Source of the DNA: Halococcus salsus
Lineage (GTDB): Archaea; Halobacteriota; Halobacteria; Halobacteriales; Halococcaceae
Direction: 5' to 3'
DNA: 64,000 nt
Assembly (NCBI RefSeq): GCF_009900715.1
Contig: NZ_JAAAJC010000001.1
Span: 919,216-983,215, forward strand
Of this stretch, positions 25,514 through 34,924 are shown piece by piece. A program made the position numbers and the translations under genes. The notes beneath the pieces are model-generated. The model ran no database searches. It had not been told where the DNA came from and was given only the letters and a program-made list of their open reading frames with translations. Every line of letters starts with the position of its first letter. The first letter of the stretch is position 1.

Positions 25514-26695
25514 TCACCATGCGTCTTCGAGGGTCCCCTCGATCTCCTCGACGGTCGGCTCGAACCCCTCGGGCCCGTTGTCGAGCGTCGCGTCGTCGTA
25601 GATGTACTCGGCGACACCCGGGAGCGCGTCGCGCTCGACCGCGTCGAGGTCGCGGAGCTTCGTCGGGAGGTCCATCGAGTCCCGCACCTCGGCGACGCGC
25701 TCGACGACCGCCGCGGCCGTGGCGTCCGAGCCCTCGGCGCTCACATCGAGCGCGTCCGCGAGGGCGTCGCGGCGACCGTCGACTTCGGAGAAGAGGAGTT
25801 CGAGCACCGGCGGGGCCAGCACGGCGTGGGCGATCCCCTGCTGGACGCCCTCCTCGCGCAGCCCGTGACCGAAGGCGTGGATCGCGGACAGCAAGCCCGG
25901 CCCGCGATTCCCCTGACCGTACTGGACGAGCACGACCCCCGCGACGGCGGCGTCCATCGCCTCGGGCGCGGGAAGTTCGGGCAACGCGTCGGCCATGAGT
26001 TCCAATCCACGTAGCGCGGTCGCGTCGGTCAGCGGGCTGGCGTGCCGGGCGTAGGGCAGTTCGAGCCCCTTGTCGAACCCGTTCATCGCCGAGCCGAACA
26101 GCACTCCCTCGGGCGTCGTCTCGAACAGCTCCGGGTCGTAGACCAACGCGTCGGGCATCAACGCGGGGTCGCTGAACCCGGCGACGATGTCGCCGTCCTC
26201 GCCGTCGAACGTCACCGAGCCGCCGGCCGAGAGGTCGGCCCCCGCGAGCGTCGTCGGAACCGCGACGAGCCTCGTGAGGTCGCCATCGGGAATCGGCAGT
26301 CCACCCGTCTCGGCGGCGTGCTCACGAAGGTCGTCCCTATCCCGGTCGCCGGCCTCGATCGCCCGCATCGCCCGCGCGAGGTCGATCGAACTCCCGCCAC
26401 CGACCGCGACGAGCGCGTCCGCGTCGAGCTCGTCCATCGCGGCGACCCCACCGAACGCGCCCGCGGCCGATTTGTCGGGCGTCGTCCCGTCGAAGGTCCC
26501 CGCGTACCGCTCGCCGAGCCCATCTTCCACTGGGTCCATCAGCTCGCGATTCGCGCCGACGTGTTCGCCACAGACCACGAGTGCGCGCTCGCCGCCCGCG
26601 TCGCGCACGAGGTCCCCGAGGTCGGCCGCCGTCCCACGACCGAACGCGATCCGGCCGGCGGCGTTGTCGTACTCGAAGGGATCGATGGGATTCAT
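25514..26695 (-). CDS. Iron-containing alcohol dehydrogenase family protein
   Basis: The 393-residue protein has the two-domain fold of the family. The NAD-binding motif GGGSSIDLARAM (about 100-111) and the metal-site stretch LSAIHAFGHGLREEGVQQGIAHAVLAP (with three histidines) are present, as is an Asp in the FDKGLELPYARHASPLTDA region that usually completes the site. The product could reduce or oxidise a small alcohol or aldehyde, but substrate is not given by sequence. The gene lies between aroA and aroC on the same strand, which is unusual, and copy C of the dispersed repeat separates it from aroC. It may be a pathway-unrelated insertion in the operon. Confidence 0.87.
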   Translation of the reverse strand: MNPIDPFEYDNAAGRIAFGRGTAADLGDLVRDAGGERALVVCGEHVGANRELMDPVEDGLGERYAGTFDGTTPDKSAAGAFGGVAAMDELDADALVAVGGGSSIDLARAMRAIEAGDRDRDDLREHAAETGGLPIPDGDLTRLVAVPTTLAGADLSAGGSVTFDGEDGDIVAGFSDPALMPDALVYDPELFETTPEGVLFGSAMNGFDKGLELPYARHASPLTDATALRGLELMADALPELPAPEAMDAAVAGVVLVQYGQGNRGPGLLSAIHAFGHGLREEGVQQGIAHAVLAPPVLELLFSEVDGRRDALADALDVSAEGSDATAAAVVERVAEVRDSMDLPTKLRDLDAVERDALPGVAEYIYDDATLDNGPEGFEPTVEEIEGTLEDAW

Positions 26696-26764
26696 GTCAC
26701 CCACCACGGCCGGCCGTCGGATAACGATTCTTCTGGGTGTGCTGAACGCTCTGGGTGAACGAAC

Positions 26765-28048
26765 TCAGTCGAGGTCCACATCGGCACCGGCCCCGCGAAG
26801 CAAGTCGAAGAAATCGGGGAACGAGACGTCGACGTGTTCGGCCCCCGTGACGGTCGTCGTGCCCTCGGAGACCAGGCCCGCGACCGCGAGCGCCATCACG
26901 ATACGGTGGTCGCCACGACCGTCGACCCGCGCGCCGTGCAGGGTCGAGTCGCCGCCGTGGATCGTGAGCGAATCCTGCCGTTCGGTGACCGCCGCGCCCA
27001 TCTTCTCGAGTTCCTCCGCCATCGCGCTCACACGGTCGGTCTCCTTGTATCGGACGTGCTCGGCGTTCACGATCCGCGTCTCACCCTCGGCGGCGGCCCC
27101 GAGGGTCGCGAGCGTCGGCAGGAGGTCGGGGGTGTCGCCGACGTCGACCTCGATGCCCTGGAGGTCGCTTCGCTCGACCGAAATGGTTCCAGAATCGCGG
27201 TCCCACGAGAGCGCCGCGCCCATTCGTTCGAGGTGGTCGACGATGGCGGTGTCGCCCTGAGCGCTCGGGTACGCGCCCGCCACGTCGAGCCCCTCGTCGG
27301 CGGCGAGCGCGCCCGCCGCGAGGAGATAGGAGGTCGACGAGAAGTCACCCGGGACGCGGTAGCTCCCACCCGAATCGTAGGACTGTGCACCCGAGACGGC
27401 GAATCCCGCGTCCGTTCGCTCGGTCTCCACGTCGAAATCAGCGAGCAGCTCGCGGGTTATCTCGACGTAGGGCGCGGACTTGAGCTCGGTTTCGAGGTCG
27501 ATAGCGAGTCCCGACTCGGTGCGCGCGCCCGCCATCAGGAGCGCGGTGACGAACTGCGAGGAGACGTCGCCGGGGATCGAGACCCGCTCGCCCGCGACGG
27601 GACCGCCGACCACGAGCGGCGCTCGTCCGTTGGCCCGGGTGCTCTCGGCGCGCCCGTCGAGGTCCTCGATGGCGTCGAGCAGCGGGCCGTGGGGGCGCGA
27701 TCGGAGCGATCCGTCGCCGGTGAGGACGGTGAGGCCCTCGGCGAGCGCCGCCGTCCCGGTCACGAGCCGCATCGTGGTGCCGGAGTTGCCGCAGTCGATG
27801 ACGTCCTCGGGGACTGCGGGGTAGCCGAACCCCCGGACGACGAACGCGTCGTCGGCGAGGTCGACCTCCCCGCCGAAGGCGCGCACCGCGCGTGCGGTCG
27901 CCCGCGTGTCGGCGCTCACGAGCGGCGCTTCGACTCTGGTCTCGCCCTCGCCGTAACCCGCGGCGAGGATGGCCCGATGGGTGTAGCTCTTCGACGGCGG
28001 GGCGGTGACCCGGCCGGCGACCGACGACGGCGCGATCTCTGCGTCCAT
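26765..28048 (-). CDS. aroA: 3-phosphoshikimate 1-carboxyvinyltransferase (EPSP synthase)
   Basis: A 427-residue enzyme that joins shikimate 3-phosphate and PEP to make EPSP. Key motifs are [15 protein letters not shown] (about residues 16-30), the PEP-binding [28 protein letters not shown], the substrate loop [12 protein letters not shown] and the [14 protein letters not shown] helix. The ATG at 28048 directly precedes the conserved [10 protein letters not shown]. All catalytic residues of the class appear intact. Transcription is from right to left, followed by the dehydrogenase and aroC. Confidence 0.95.
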   Translation of the reverse strand: MDAEIAPSSVAGRVTAPPSKSYTHRAILAAGYGEGETRVEAPLVSADTRATARAVRAFGGEVDLADDAFVVRGFGYPAVPEDVIDCGNSGTTMRLVTGTAALAEGLTVLTGDGSLRSRPHGPLLDAIEDLDGRAESTRANGRAPLVVGGPVAGERVSIPGDVSSQFVTALLMAGARTESGLAIDLETELKSAPYVEITRELLADFDVETERTDAGFAVSGAQSYDSGGSYRVPGDFSSTSYLLAAGALAADEGLDVAGAYPSAQGDTAIVDHLERMGAALSWDRDSGTISVERSDLQGIEVDVGDTPDLLPTLATLGAAAEGETRIVNAEHVRYKETDRVSAMAEELEKMGAAVTERQDSLTIHGGDSTLHGARVDGRGDHRIVMALAVAGLVSEGTTTVTGAEHVDVSFPDFFDLLRGAGADVDLD

Positions 28049-28100
28049 GCCCGCTCGACGACTGGGGGTAGTATCAGCGTGGCGACCGTCGGCCACAACA

Positions 28101-28110
28101 TTAATGATAG
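28101..28110 (+). promoter_or_regulatory. TATA-like box of the 28135 microprotein
   Basis: TTAATGATAG lies 25-34 bases before the ATG at 28135 but only 7-16 before the ATG at 28117. This favours the downstream ATG as the leaderless start. Confidence 0.45.
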
Positions 28111-28134
28111 TCCGTGATGGAACATGGATCGAGG

Positions 28135-28281
28135 ATGTACAAGATCACCTGCGAAACGTGTGGCGACGTCGGGTTTCACCCGTCGCGGATCGGCGCGGAA
28201 TCGCGCGCCGAGGCCCACGACAACGAGACCGGCCACGACTCGCGCATCGAACCCATGACCGAACCCAACCTCTCGACCTGA
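28135..28281 (+). CDS. Small one-CxxC protein with His-rich tail, 48 aa
   Basis: A 48-residue protein starting [15 protein letters not shown]. It has one CETC knuckle (Cys6, Cys9) and three histidines at 15, 28 and 34, so it may bind one metal as a CCHH finger. It resembles short haloarchaeal proteins in which this motif is followed by a helix ([14 protein letters not shown]). An in-frame ATG at 28117 would add six residues. It lies between aroA and the M24 peptidase gene with its own TATA-like element. Function unknown. Confidence 0.65.
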   Translation: MYKITCETCGDVGFHPSRIGAESRAEAHDNETGHDSRIEPMTEPNLST

Positions 28282-28344
28282 CGGCGAGGGGGCCGCCGGT
28301 GGCCGAAACAGCATCGTTTTGGTCGGAGCCCCGGAACCGGTCGC

Positions 28345-29502
28345 ATGGATCTCGACCTTTCGGCGCTCGATACGGCGCTCGACGATGCCGACGCCGACGG
28401 CTACCTTCTCAACGCCGACTCCGACGACCCCGACCAGCGCTACCTCTCGGGGTTCACCGCCCCCGACCCGTTCGTGACGCTCTACGACGGCGAGACCCAC
28501 CTCCTCGTCTCGGCGCTCGAATACGGTCGTGCGAAGGGCGAGAGCCGGGCGGGGACGGTCTCGCGCCACGCCGACTACACCGACGGCGCGGGGAGCCGCG
28601 AGGCGGGCCACGTCGTTCTCGCGGCGTTCCTCGACGACCACGACGTCGCCTCGGTGCTCGTCCCGCCCCGGTTCCCGGTCGGGACCGCCGACGGCCTCCG
28701 CGAAGAAGGGATCGCGGTGACGGCCGAAGAGGGAAGCGTCCTCACCGACATCCGGGCCGTGAAGACCGACGAGGAGGTCGACCACATCAGGGAGGCCCAG
28801 CGCGTCAACGAACGGGGGATGGCCGCCGCCGAGGAACTCCTTCGCGAGGCCGACGTGGAGGACGGCATCCTCGTGCTCGACGGCGAACCACTCACCTCGG
28901 AGCGGGTCAAGACCGCTATCGAGACGACGTTCCTCGAGAACGGGTTCTCCTCCGGGGAGTCGATCGTGGCCTGCGGCAGCGGTGCCGCCGACCCCCACAA
29001 CCGCGGGAGCGGCCCGCTCGCCGCCGACGAGTCGATCATCATCGACATCTTCCCGGGGAGCGGCGAAACTGGCTACCACGCCGACATGACCCGGACGTTC
29101 GTGAAGGGCGAGCCCAGCGAGACGATCGAGGCGTGGTACGACCTCACCGAGGACGCGTTCGACGCCGCGATGGACGCGATCGAACCCGGCGCGACGGGCG
29201 CAGCGGTCCACGACGCGGTCTGTGACGTCTACGAGGACGCCGGCGAGCCGACCCTCCGCGCGGACCCCGAAACCGAGACGGGCTACATCCACGGGACCGG
29301 TCACGGCATCGGGCTCGCGGTCCACGAGCTACCGAGCCTGAGCTTCAACGGCGGGGAACTCGAACCCGGCAACGTCGTCACCGTCGAACCGGGGCTCTAC
29401 GACCCCGACGTCGGCGGGGTCCGGATCGAGGACTTCGTGGTCGTCACCGAGGACGGCTGTGAGAACGTCGCCGAGTACCCGAAATCACTTCGAGTCGAGT
29501 AG
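28345..29502 (+). CDS. M24-family Xaa-Pro dipeptidase/aminopeptidase
   Basis: The 385-residue protein has a creatinase-like N-terminal domain (about 1-160) and a pita-bread catalytic domain. The dinuclear metal site is visible in IDIFPGSGETGYHADMTRTF (two aspartates), GTGHGIGLAVHELP (His), VTVEPGLY (Glu) and GGVRIEDFV (Glu). This order is typical of M24B enzymes that remove N-terminal residues before proline. It is separate from its neighbours. Substrate could be dipeptides or a longer peptide. Confidence 0.9.
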   Translation: MDLDLSALDTALDDADADGYLLNADSDDPDQRYLSGFTAPDPFVTLYDGETHLLVSALEYGRAKGESRAGTVSRHADYTDGAGSREAGHVVLAAFLDDHDVASVLVPPRFPVGTADGLREEGIAVTAEEGSVLTDIRAVKTDEEVDHIREAQRVNERGMAAAEELLREADVEDGILVLDGEPLTSERVKTAIETTFLENGFSSGESIVACGSGAADPHNRGSGPLAADESIIIDIFPGSGETGYHADMTRTFVKGEPSETIEAWYDLTEDAFDAAMDAIEPGATGAAVHDAVCDVYEDAGEPTLRADPETETGYIHGTGHGIGLAVHELPSLSFNGGELEPGNVVTVEPGLYDPDVGGVRIEDFVVVTEDGCENVAEYPKSLRVE

Positions 29503-29632
29503 TTCGCCCTGGGACCAGTCACCGGGAGAGACCGTGGTCGGTCCGTCGTTCGTTCTCGGTCCCTCGTCCGTTCTCGATCCGGCGGATCCGTCGTCTCGGA
29601 ACGTTTTTCAGGTCCGGTCACACACCGTTTAT

Positions 29633-31120
29633 ATGGTAACCAACGGTTCGGAACCCTTCTCGGAGAAGCTTCGTGTCCCGGAAGCGCTCACGTTCGACGA
29701 CGTGTTGCTCCGGCCGAAGGAGAGCCGGGTCGAGCCCGACGAGGCCGACACCGCGACCCGCGTCTCGCGCTCGGTCGAACTCACCGTCCCGGTCCTCTCG
29801 GCGGCGATGGACACCGTCACCGAGAGCGACCTGGCGATCGCGATGGCGCGTCAGGGTGGGCTCGGGGTGCTCCACCGGAACATGGACATCGAGGAGGTCG
29901 CCGCGGAGGTCGAGCGCGTCAAGCGCGCCGACGAGCTCGTGATCCGCGAGGTCGTGACCGCGAGCCCCGACCAGACCGTGCGCGAGGTCGACGAGATGAT
30001 GGAAGCCGAAGGGGTGAGCGGCGCGCCCGTCGTGAACGAGGCGGGCGAGGTGCTGGGGATCATCTCCGCGACCGACATCCGACCCTACCTCGAAGTCCGC
30101 GATCGCGACGAGGTCCGCGAGGCGATGACCGACGAGGTGATCACGGCCCCCGCGAACGTCGACGCACGCGAGGCGCTCGAACTCATGTACGAGCACAAAA
30201 TCGAGCGCGTGCCGGTGGTCGACGAGGAGAACCGACTGAGCGGGCTGGTGACGATGCAGGGGATCCTCCAGCGCCGGGAGTACGACTCGGCCGCCCGCGA
30301 CGAGCGGGGCCGACTCCGGGTCGGGGTCGCCGTCGGACCGTTCGAGACCGACCGCGCGGCGGCGGTCGACGAGGCGGGTGCCGACGTCCTCTTCATCGAC
30401 TGCGCGCACGCCCACAACCGCAACGTCATCGACTCGGCGCGCGAGCTCGCGTCGGGCGTTGAGGCCGACGTGGTGGTCGGCAACGTCGGGACCCGCGAGG
30501 CCGCCGCGGAACTCGTGGACTTCGCCGACGGGATCAAGGTCGGCATCGGCCCGGGGTCGATCTGTACGACGCGGGTCGTCACCGGGTCGGGAATGCCCCA
30601 GATCACCGCCGTCGCGCAGGTCGCGGACGTCGCTAGCGAGCACGATATTCCCGTCATCGCCGACGGCGGGATCCGCTACTCGGGCGACGCCATCAAGGCC
30701 ATCGCGGCGGGCGCGGACGCGGTGATGCTCGGGTCGTACTTCGCCGGAACCGACGAGGCACCGGGCCGCGTGGTGACGATGAACGGCAAGCGCTACAAGC
30801 AGTACCGTGGGATGGGGTCGGTCGGCGCGATGCAGTCGGGCGACGACGGCAACCGCTATATGAAGGACGTCCAGGAGGACGAGGACTTCATCCCCGAGGG
30901 TGTCGAGGCCGCGACGCCCTACAAGGGCAGCGTCGAGAGCGAACTCTTCCAATTGGTGGGAGGAATGCAGAGCGGGATGGGCTACGTGGGAGCGGACACC
31001 ATCCCCACGTTCAAAGAGCGCGCGGAGTTCGTTCGGGTTTCGTCTGCGGGCCAGACTGAGGGCCACGCCCACGACGTGGTGATCACCGACGAAGCGCCGA
31101 ACTACAGCCCGGATAGCTAG
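29633..31120 (+). CDS. guaB: Inosine-5'-monophosphate dehydrogenase
   Basis: This 495-residue enzyme oxidises IMP to XMP, the step that commits purines to GTP. The TIM barrel is interrupted by two CBS domains (about residues 105-225). The catalytic loop [15 protein letters not shown], with its Cys, the flap [20 protein letters not shown], and FDDVLLRP near the N-terminus are typical. A TTTATATG box overlaps the ATG at 29633 and so cannot drive a leaderless start there; the conserved start LTFDDVLL needs this ATG, as there is no later in-frame start. The acidic tail ends NYSPDS. It is followed by an unrelated pair of small genes. Confidence 0.96.
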   Translation: MVTNGSEPFSEKLRVPEALTFDDVLLRPKESRVEPDEADTATRVSRSVELTVPVLSAAMDTVTESDLAIAMARQGGLGVLHRNMDIEEVAAEVERVKRADELVIREVVTASPDQTVREVDEMMEAEGVSGAPVVNEAGEVLGIISATDIRPYLEVRDRDEVREAMTDEVITAPANVDAREALELMYEHKIERVPVVDEENRLSGLVTMQGILQRREYDSAARDERGRLRVGVAVGPFETDRAAAVDEAGADVLFIDCAHAHNRNVIDSARELASGVEADVVVGNVGTREAAAELVDFADGIKVGIGPGSICTTRVVTGSGMPQITAVAQVADVASEHDIPVIADGGIRYSGDAIKAIAAGADAVMLGSYFAGTDEAPGRVVTMNGKRYKQYRGMGSVGAMQSGDDGNRYMKDVQEDEDFIPEGVEAATPYKGSVESELFQLVGGMQSGMGYVGADTIPTFKERAEFVRVSSAGQTEGHAHDVVITDEAPNYSPDS

Positions 31121-31236
31121 AACTCCGGGCCGAGGTATTCGCTCCGTTTCGGTCGTCGTGAACATCGTCCACCGAACCGGGCGAGATAGTTTAAACGATG
31201 AGGGGCACACGCCCCCGTGTGTTCGGGGGTAATCCG

Positions 31237-31884
31237 ATGACCGGTCTCGCTCGTCTGTCTCGTCGGCTTGTCGATTTCTTGCGGTCGAACATCGGTCTCA
31301 CCCTCACGTTGAGAGACCCGACGAACGGGGATCGATTCGTAGTTCGCAGGGAAATCGAGGGGCGGACGACCGATCCGACCGTTCTCGATGACGCTTGTAC
31401 CGAAGCTCGAACGGTACTCGACCACCAGATCGATCTGAACGACGACATCGATGACAAGTCGATGCGGACCGCGAGAATAATCACGGTCTCCCTCTCGATC
31501 GTCGCCGGGATCGTTAGCTCACAGTCCGCCGCTGCCCTCCCGAACCTGTTGAACGGACTCATGTCCGCTGGTGTTCTCTTGGCCGTGCTTTCACTGGTCG
31601 TCTTGGTCATCTCCTACTTCGCATCCGAGCCGAAACTGGGCCCCGGCTCGGAGTATCTCGAAACGAACATCCTGAACGACGAACCATCGAGGCAGCACTA
31701 TCGAAAAGAACTGCTGGAAGCGTATTCCGTCTGGATAGACCAGACTGGCGACGCCATCGCACTCAACGGGGCAGTTCTCAGCGTGGGTGAGTCGCTGTTC
31801 GCCCTCGGGATCCTCTGTTTCGTGCTCGGTCTCTTGGAGCGGGTATGGGAAGTAAGCTTATTACAGTGGTTACCGTTCCTGTAG
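31237..31884 (+). CDS. Three-helix membrane protein of unknown function
   Basis: A 215-residue protein with a cytoplasmic head of about 75 residues (including TEARTVLDHQIDLND), two adjacent helices around residues 80-130, a soluble stretch with SRQHYRKELLEAYSVWIDQ, and a last helix at 175-200. This order resembles two-TM effector proteins that defence systems use, but no recognised domain is seen. The ATG at 31198 is also possible; the ATG at 31237 follows a GGGGGT element by 7 bases and lies about 50 bases after a TAGTTTAAA-like box. It is followed 2 bases later by a tiny basic gene. Confidence 0.6.
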   Translation: MTGLARLSRRLVDFLRSNIGLTLTLRDPTNGDRFVVRREIEGRTTDPTVLDDACTEARTVLDHQIDLNDDIDDKSMRTARIITVSLSIVAGIVSSQSAAALPNLLNGLMSAGVLLAVLSLVVLVISYFASEPKLGPGSEYLETNILNDEPSRQHYRKELLEAYSVWIDQTGDAIALNGAVLSVGESLFALGILCFVLGLLERVWEVSLLQWLPFL

Positions 31885-31886
31885 AT

Positions 31887-32030
31887 ATGAGTGGAAACGA
31901 GCGACAGGAAGACGAGCACCGAAAGCGGCGGCGCGCAGAACTCTCGGAGCAGGGGCAGGGCGGAGCGAAAGGCCCGAGAGCCTTCTCGACGATGGCCGAA
32001 CTCATAACGCTGCGCGGTTTGTGGAAGTAA
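31887..32030 (+). CDS. Small charged protein, 47 aa, paired with the preceding membrane gene
   Basis: The 47-residue product starts MSGNERQEDEHRKRRRAEL, is rich in Arg, Glu, Gln and Gly, and ends with the hydrophobic MAELITLRGLWK. It starts 2 bases after the stop of the preceding membrane protein and is presumably translated from the same transcript. I do not recognise the family. In a two-gene module with a membrane protein, a small charged partner could be a regulator or an antitoxin-like inhibitor, but nothing proves this. Confidence 0.45.
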   Translation: MSGNERQEDEHRKRRRAELSEQGQGGAKGPRAFSTMAELITLRGLWK

Positions 32031-32124
32031 CAGCCACACACCCCGACTCAGTGCGTGGTTGGTTTTCGGTTGCCCACTGGTTCAATGACGACAGAGTCCC
32101 TCGCTTAGCGGCTGTCACACAGCT

Positions 32125-32715
32125 CTAAAAGTCGCGTCGCATCGCAATCTCGAACCACGGACACAGATCCAACTGCCGGTACCAGCGTGGGTTCTCGTGG
32201 AGGTGTTCGTAGGGAACCCAAAGCAGGCCCCCGACCTCCTCCTCGTCCGGCGCGAGCGAGGTGTCCGTGAGGGTGGCTTTCAGCACAGTACAGACCTCCC
32301 ACTCGATGCCCTCGTCGAAGTAGTAGCGTTTGTACTCGAAGCGGTCCGTCGTCCGAAGGTCGTCGTACTGGTCGGGTGTGACGCCGAGTTCCTCTTCGAG
32401 GCGTTTGCGGGTCGCCTCGACCTGGGTTTCACCCTCGCGGGGATGGGAGGCCACGGTGCCGTCCCAGCAGGTGTCCCAGAGGCGTTTCTCGGGGCTGCGC
32501 TGGGCGAGCAGGAGGTTGCCCGATCCATCGAACAGCAGGGCGGTGAAGGCTCGGTGGCGAACCCCGTCGCCGGTGTGGGCGTCGAGGCGGTTGACGAGTT
32601 CGCTCGGCTCGTCGTTCTCGTCCACCGCGATCACGTCCTGGGCGGCGTTCGGGTGGGTCTCCCCGTCGGTCGCGGCGGGTGGGTCGGCGTCGTCGCCTGC
32701 GGCGGGCGTGCTCAT
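32125..32715 (-). CDS. idi: Isopentenyl-diphosphate delta-isomerase, type I (Nudix)
   Basis: The 196-residue Nudix-fold enzyme interconverts IPP and DMAPP, the two building blocks of archaeal isoprenoid lipids. Conserved parts are GVRHRAFTALLFDGSGNLLLAQR, then WDGTVASHPREGET and the altered Nudix helix ATRKRLEEELGV. The catalytic Cys and Glu of type I isomerases correspond to the CWDGTVASHP and EWEVC regions. The N-terminus has an acidic extension. It is followed by a lipid kinase gene on the same strand; both belong to lipid metabolism. Confidence 0.88.
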   Translation of the reverse strand: MSTPAAGDDADPPAATDGETHPNAAQDVIAVDENDEPSELVNRLDAHTGDGVRHRAFTALLFDGSGNLLLAQRSPEKRLWDTCWDGTVASHPREGETQVEATRKRLEEELGVTPDQYDDLRTTDRFEYKRYYFDEGIEWEVCTVLKATLTDTSLAPDEEEVGGLLWVPYEHLHENPRWYRQLDLCPWFEIAMRRDF

Positions 32716-32785
32716 GCTCCACCCTCGGCGAGCGCCCTCAAAGCGGCTTCGACTGCCGTCCGTCGGTCGTTCGAGGTGGCACCGG

Positions 32786-33724
32786 TTAGTCCACGGCGGG
32801 CGGGGTGGGGTCGTACGCCTCGCCGACGCACAGCGTGACCGCGTTGGCGTGGGTTTCGAGGTCGAGCTCGCGCGCCGAGAGCATCTCGCCGTCGAGGCTG
32901 AAGGTGCCGGGTTCGCCTCCGTTCACGGACACCGCGAGTTCCGGGGCTTCGAGCCGCGTGATGTTCCCCGTGTCACTCCCGAGCAGCCGCCGGAGGGTGG
33001 CCTCCCCGACGAGCTTGCCCGTCGGACGATCCTCGATGACCGTGACCTCGAACCGACCGTCCTCCATGTTCGCCTGCGTCCGCCCCTCGACCGGGAACCG
33101 CCGGCCGTTGCCGACGAGCACGAACGCCGCCTTCCCGGTCCAGGCGGCCTCGTCGTCGGGCGTCTCGATCGAGAGGTCGAGTCCCTCGAAGTCCGCGGCG
33201 GTTCGGATGGTGTTGACGACGTAGGCCAGCACGCCCAGCGAGTCCTTTTGGTCGGCGGAGGTCTCGGAGCTCGCATCGGCGGTCAGCCCCGCGATCGCGG
33301 AGTTGACGAACGGGTGGCCGTTCGCCACCCCGAGGTCGATCGCGCGTCGTTCGCCCCCGTCGAGGGTCTCGAAGCCGTCCGCGATGGTCTCGATCCCGAC
33401 GTTCCCCGCGAAGTTGTTTCCCGTGCCGGTGGGGATCACGGCGACGGTCGTCGTGTCCAGGGTGTCCGCCTCGTAGAGCCCTCGAACCACCTCGTGGAGG
33501 GTGCCGTCGCCCCCGCCGGCCGCCACGAGGTCGGCGTCGGTCTCGCGAGCGAGATCGACGGCGTCGCCGCCCTCGTTCGTCTCCCGAACCGTCACGTCGT
33601 ACTCCTCGGCGAGGTCGTAGACCTCGTCTGTGTGGCTCCCGTTCCCGCTGACCGGGTTGTAGACGAGCACCCGGGAGCCGCCGCCGTCGGTCCGGACCGC
33701 GTTCGGGCGGACGTGAGGGGTCAT
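32786..33724 (-). CDS. Diacylglycerol/lipid kinase family protein (DagK/YegS-like)
   Basis: A 312-residue protein with the DAGK catalytic fold. The nucleotide motif GGGDGTLHEVV (about residues 74-84), then PTGTGNNFAGNVG and a C-terminal beta-sandwich with GTFSLDGE are as in YegS/DgkB-like lipid kinases. It probably phosphorylates a lipid alcohol such as a dialkylglycerol. The start at 33724 sits next to the divergent PHP gene. It shares direction with idi, 70 bases away. Confidence 0.88.
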   Translation of the reverse strand: MTPHVRPNAVRTDGGGSRVLVYNPVSGNGSHTDEVYDLAEEYDVTVRETNEGGDAVDLARETDADLVAAGGGDGTLHEVVRGLYEADTLDTTTVAVIPTGTGNNFAGNVGIETIADGFETLDGGERRAIDLGVANGHPFVNSAIAGLTADASSETSADQKDSLGVLAYVVNTIRTAADFEGLDLSIETPDDEAAWTGKAAFVLVGNGRRFPVEGRTQANMEDGRFEVTVIEDRPTGKLVGEATLRRLLGSDTGNITRLEAPELAVSVNGGEPGTFSLDGEMLSARELDLETHANAVTLCVGEAYDPTPPAVD

Positions 33725-33775
33725 GACCCGGGTTCTCAGCGGAACAGCAAAGGCCTGCCGGGACGCTTCACCGAC

Positions 33776-34483
33776 GTGTACCGGATCGACCTCCACGCCC
33801 ACACCCGCTTCTTCCACGGCCGTCGCCGCGTCGGCGACGCCTACGACCCGATCGGGGTTCGTCTGCTGGCGGGGACCGCGCGCGCTCGTGGGCTCGACGG
33901 CGTCGCGACGACCAACCACGACTACTGCCGACGGTTCGAGAACGAGGTCGCCGGCGTGGCGGTGATCCCCGGTATCGAGGTCTCGACCAGTCGCGGCCAC
34001 GTGCTCGTGGTGGGGCCCGACCCGCCCGCCGAGAGCAAACCGGGCGAACTCACCCCGAGCGAGACCGTTGAGTTGGCCCACGACCGGGGCTGTGCTGCGA
34101 TCATCGCCCACCCCTACCGGAACTCGACCGTCCGCGAGGTCGACGCCGACTTCGACGCCATCGAGGTCAACGGCAAGCATCCCCGCACCCGCGAGTGGGT
34201 CGAACGCCTCGCCGCCGACCACGACCTCCCGATGACCGGGGGCAGTGACGCCCACTACCCCGTCGAGGTCGGTCGGGCTTACACCGCGGTCGACGTCGAG
34301 GAGCCGACCCCCGAGAACGTCGTGCGCGCGATCCGCGATGGCCGGGTCGAACCCCGCGTCGACGACTGGCTCCCCTATCGGCTCATCGGCCGACTCTACC
34401 GCTCGATCCACAGGGGCAAGGGCCAGCTCGACGCCCCCGACTGGGCCACTCCCGGCGTCGGCGCGCCGCCGAAGAACGAGTGA
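33776..34483 (+). CDS. PHP-domain metal-dependent phosphoesterase
   Basis: A 235-residue PHP protein starting at a GTG that precedes YRIDLHAHTRFFHGR. Metal ligands are visible in DLHAHT, TTNHDYC, IPGIEVSTSRGH, IIAHPYRN and GGSDAHYPVEVG. It is similar in design to the PHP gene at 14864-15511 but is slightly longer, with a Pro-rich C-terminal tail. It diverges from the lipid kinase with only about 50 bases between. The substrate is unknown; phosphate esters of nucleotides or sugars are usual for the family. Confidence 0.87.
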   Translation: MYRIDLHAHTRFFHGRRRVGDAYDPIGVRLLAGTARARGLDGVATTNHDYCRRFENEVAGVAVIPGIEVSTSRGHVLVVGPDPPAESKPGELTPSETVELAHDRGCAAIIAHPYRNSTVREVDADFDAIEVNGKHPRTREWVERLAADHDLPMTGGSDAHYPVEVGRAYTAVDVEEPTPENVVRAIRDGRVEPRVDDWLPYRLIGRLYRSIHRGKGQLDAPDWATPGVGAPPKNE

Positions 34484-34642
34484 AGGCGAATCCACACTCG
34501 AATCTACTGAAGACCTTCCGGGTGTGGCGCTACTCCACCGTTGGCTTCGAGGTCGGGGTGGCTACCGATACCCATCGAAATATCTTCATATCGACGGGAA
34601 AACTTATACCGGACGGTCGGGAGGGTCTCTGTAGAACCGAGA

Positions 34643-34780
34643 GTGGACGTCCGTTGTCGATGGTTTGGTCACGATAGGTACACGACCTCGACGGTCGACG
34701 GCAACTACGTCGTCTATCGGTGCGAACGGTGCGGCCAGGAGATCCTCAGAGGGGACGACGAGCCGCCGTTCGACGTGTGA
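34643..34780 (+). CDS. DUF1660-like zinc-ribbon microprotein, 45 aa
   Basis: A 45-residue protein starting at a GTG: Val/Met-Asp-Val-Arg-Cys-Arg-Trp-Phe-Gly-His. Cys5 and His10 form the first half of the zinc site, CERCG (Cys30, Cys33) the second. The protein ends EPPFDV. The match to 562-702 (Cys-x2-Phe-Gly-His, x18-20, Cys-x2-Cys-Gly, acidic end with PPF) marks both as members of one small family. A TATA-like CTTATAC at 34603-34609 lies about 37 bases upstream. The same frame stays open upstream but without conserved sequence. Confidence 0.65.
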   Translation: MDVRCRWFGHDRYTTSTVDGNYVVYRCERCGQEILRGDDEPPFDV

Positions 34781-34924
34781 ACGCACCGACGTCGCTCGGT
34801 CGACGGTGGATCGTTCGAGCGGTCGAGAACCACCGTCGAAGGGCGTGACGGCTCCAACGTCGGACGGTACGGGGATCGAACACCGAGCGGAAACCGTTTT
34901 GCCCCGGCGGGGTTGGAGGGGCGT

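Noticed and set aside
29625-29636. TATA box overlapping the guaB start taken as its promoter
   Set aside because: It would start transcription within the coding region, and the conserved N-terminal residues need the ATG at 29633. It is more likely a chance match.
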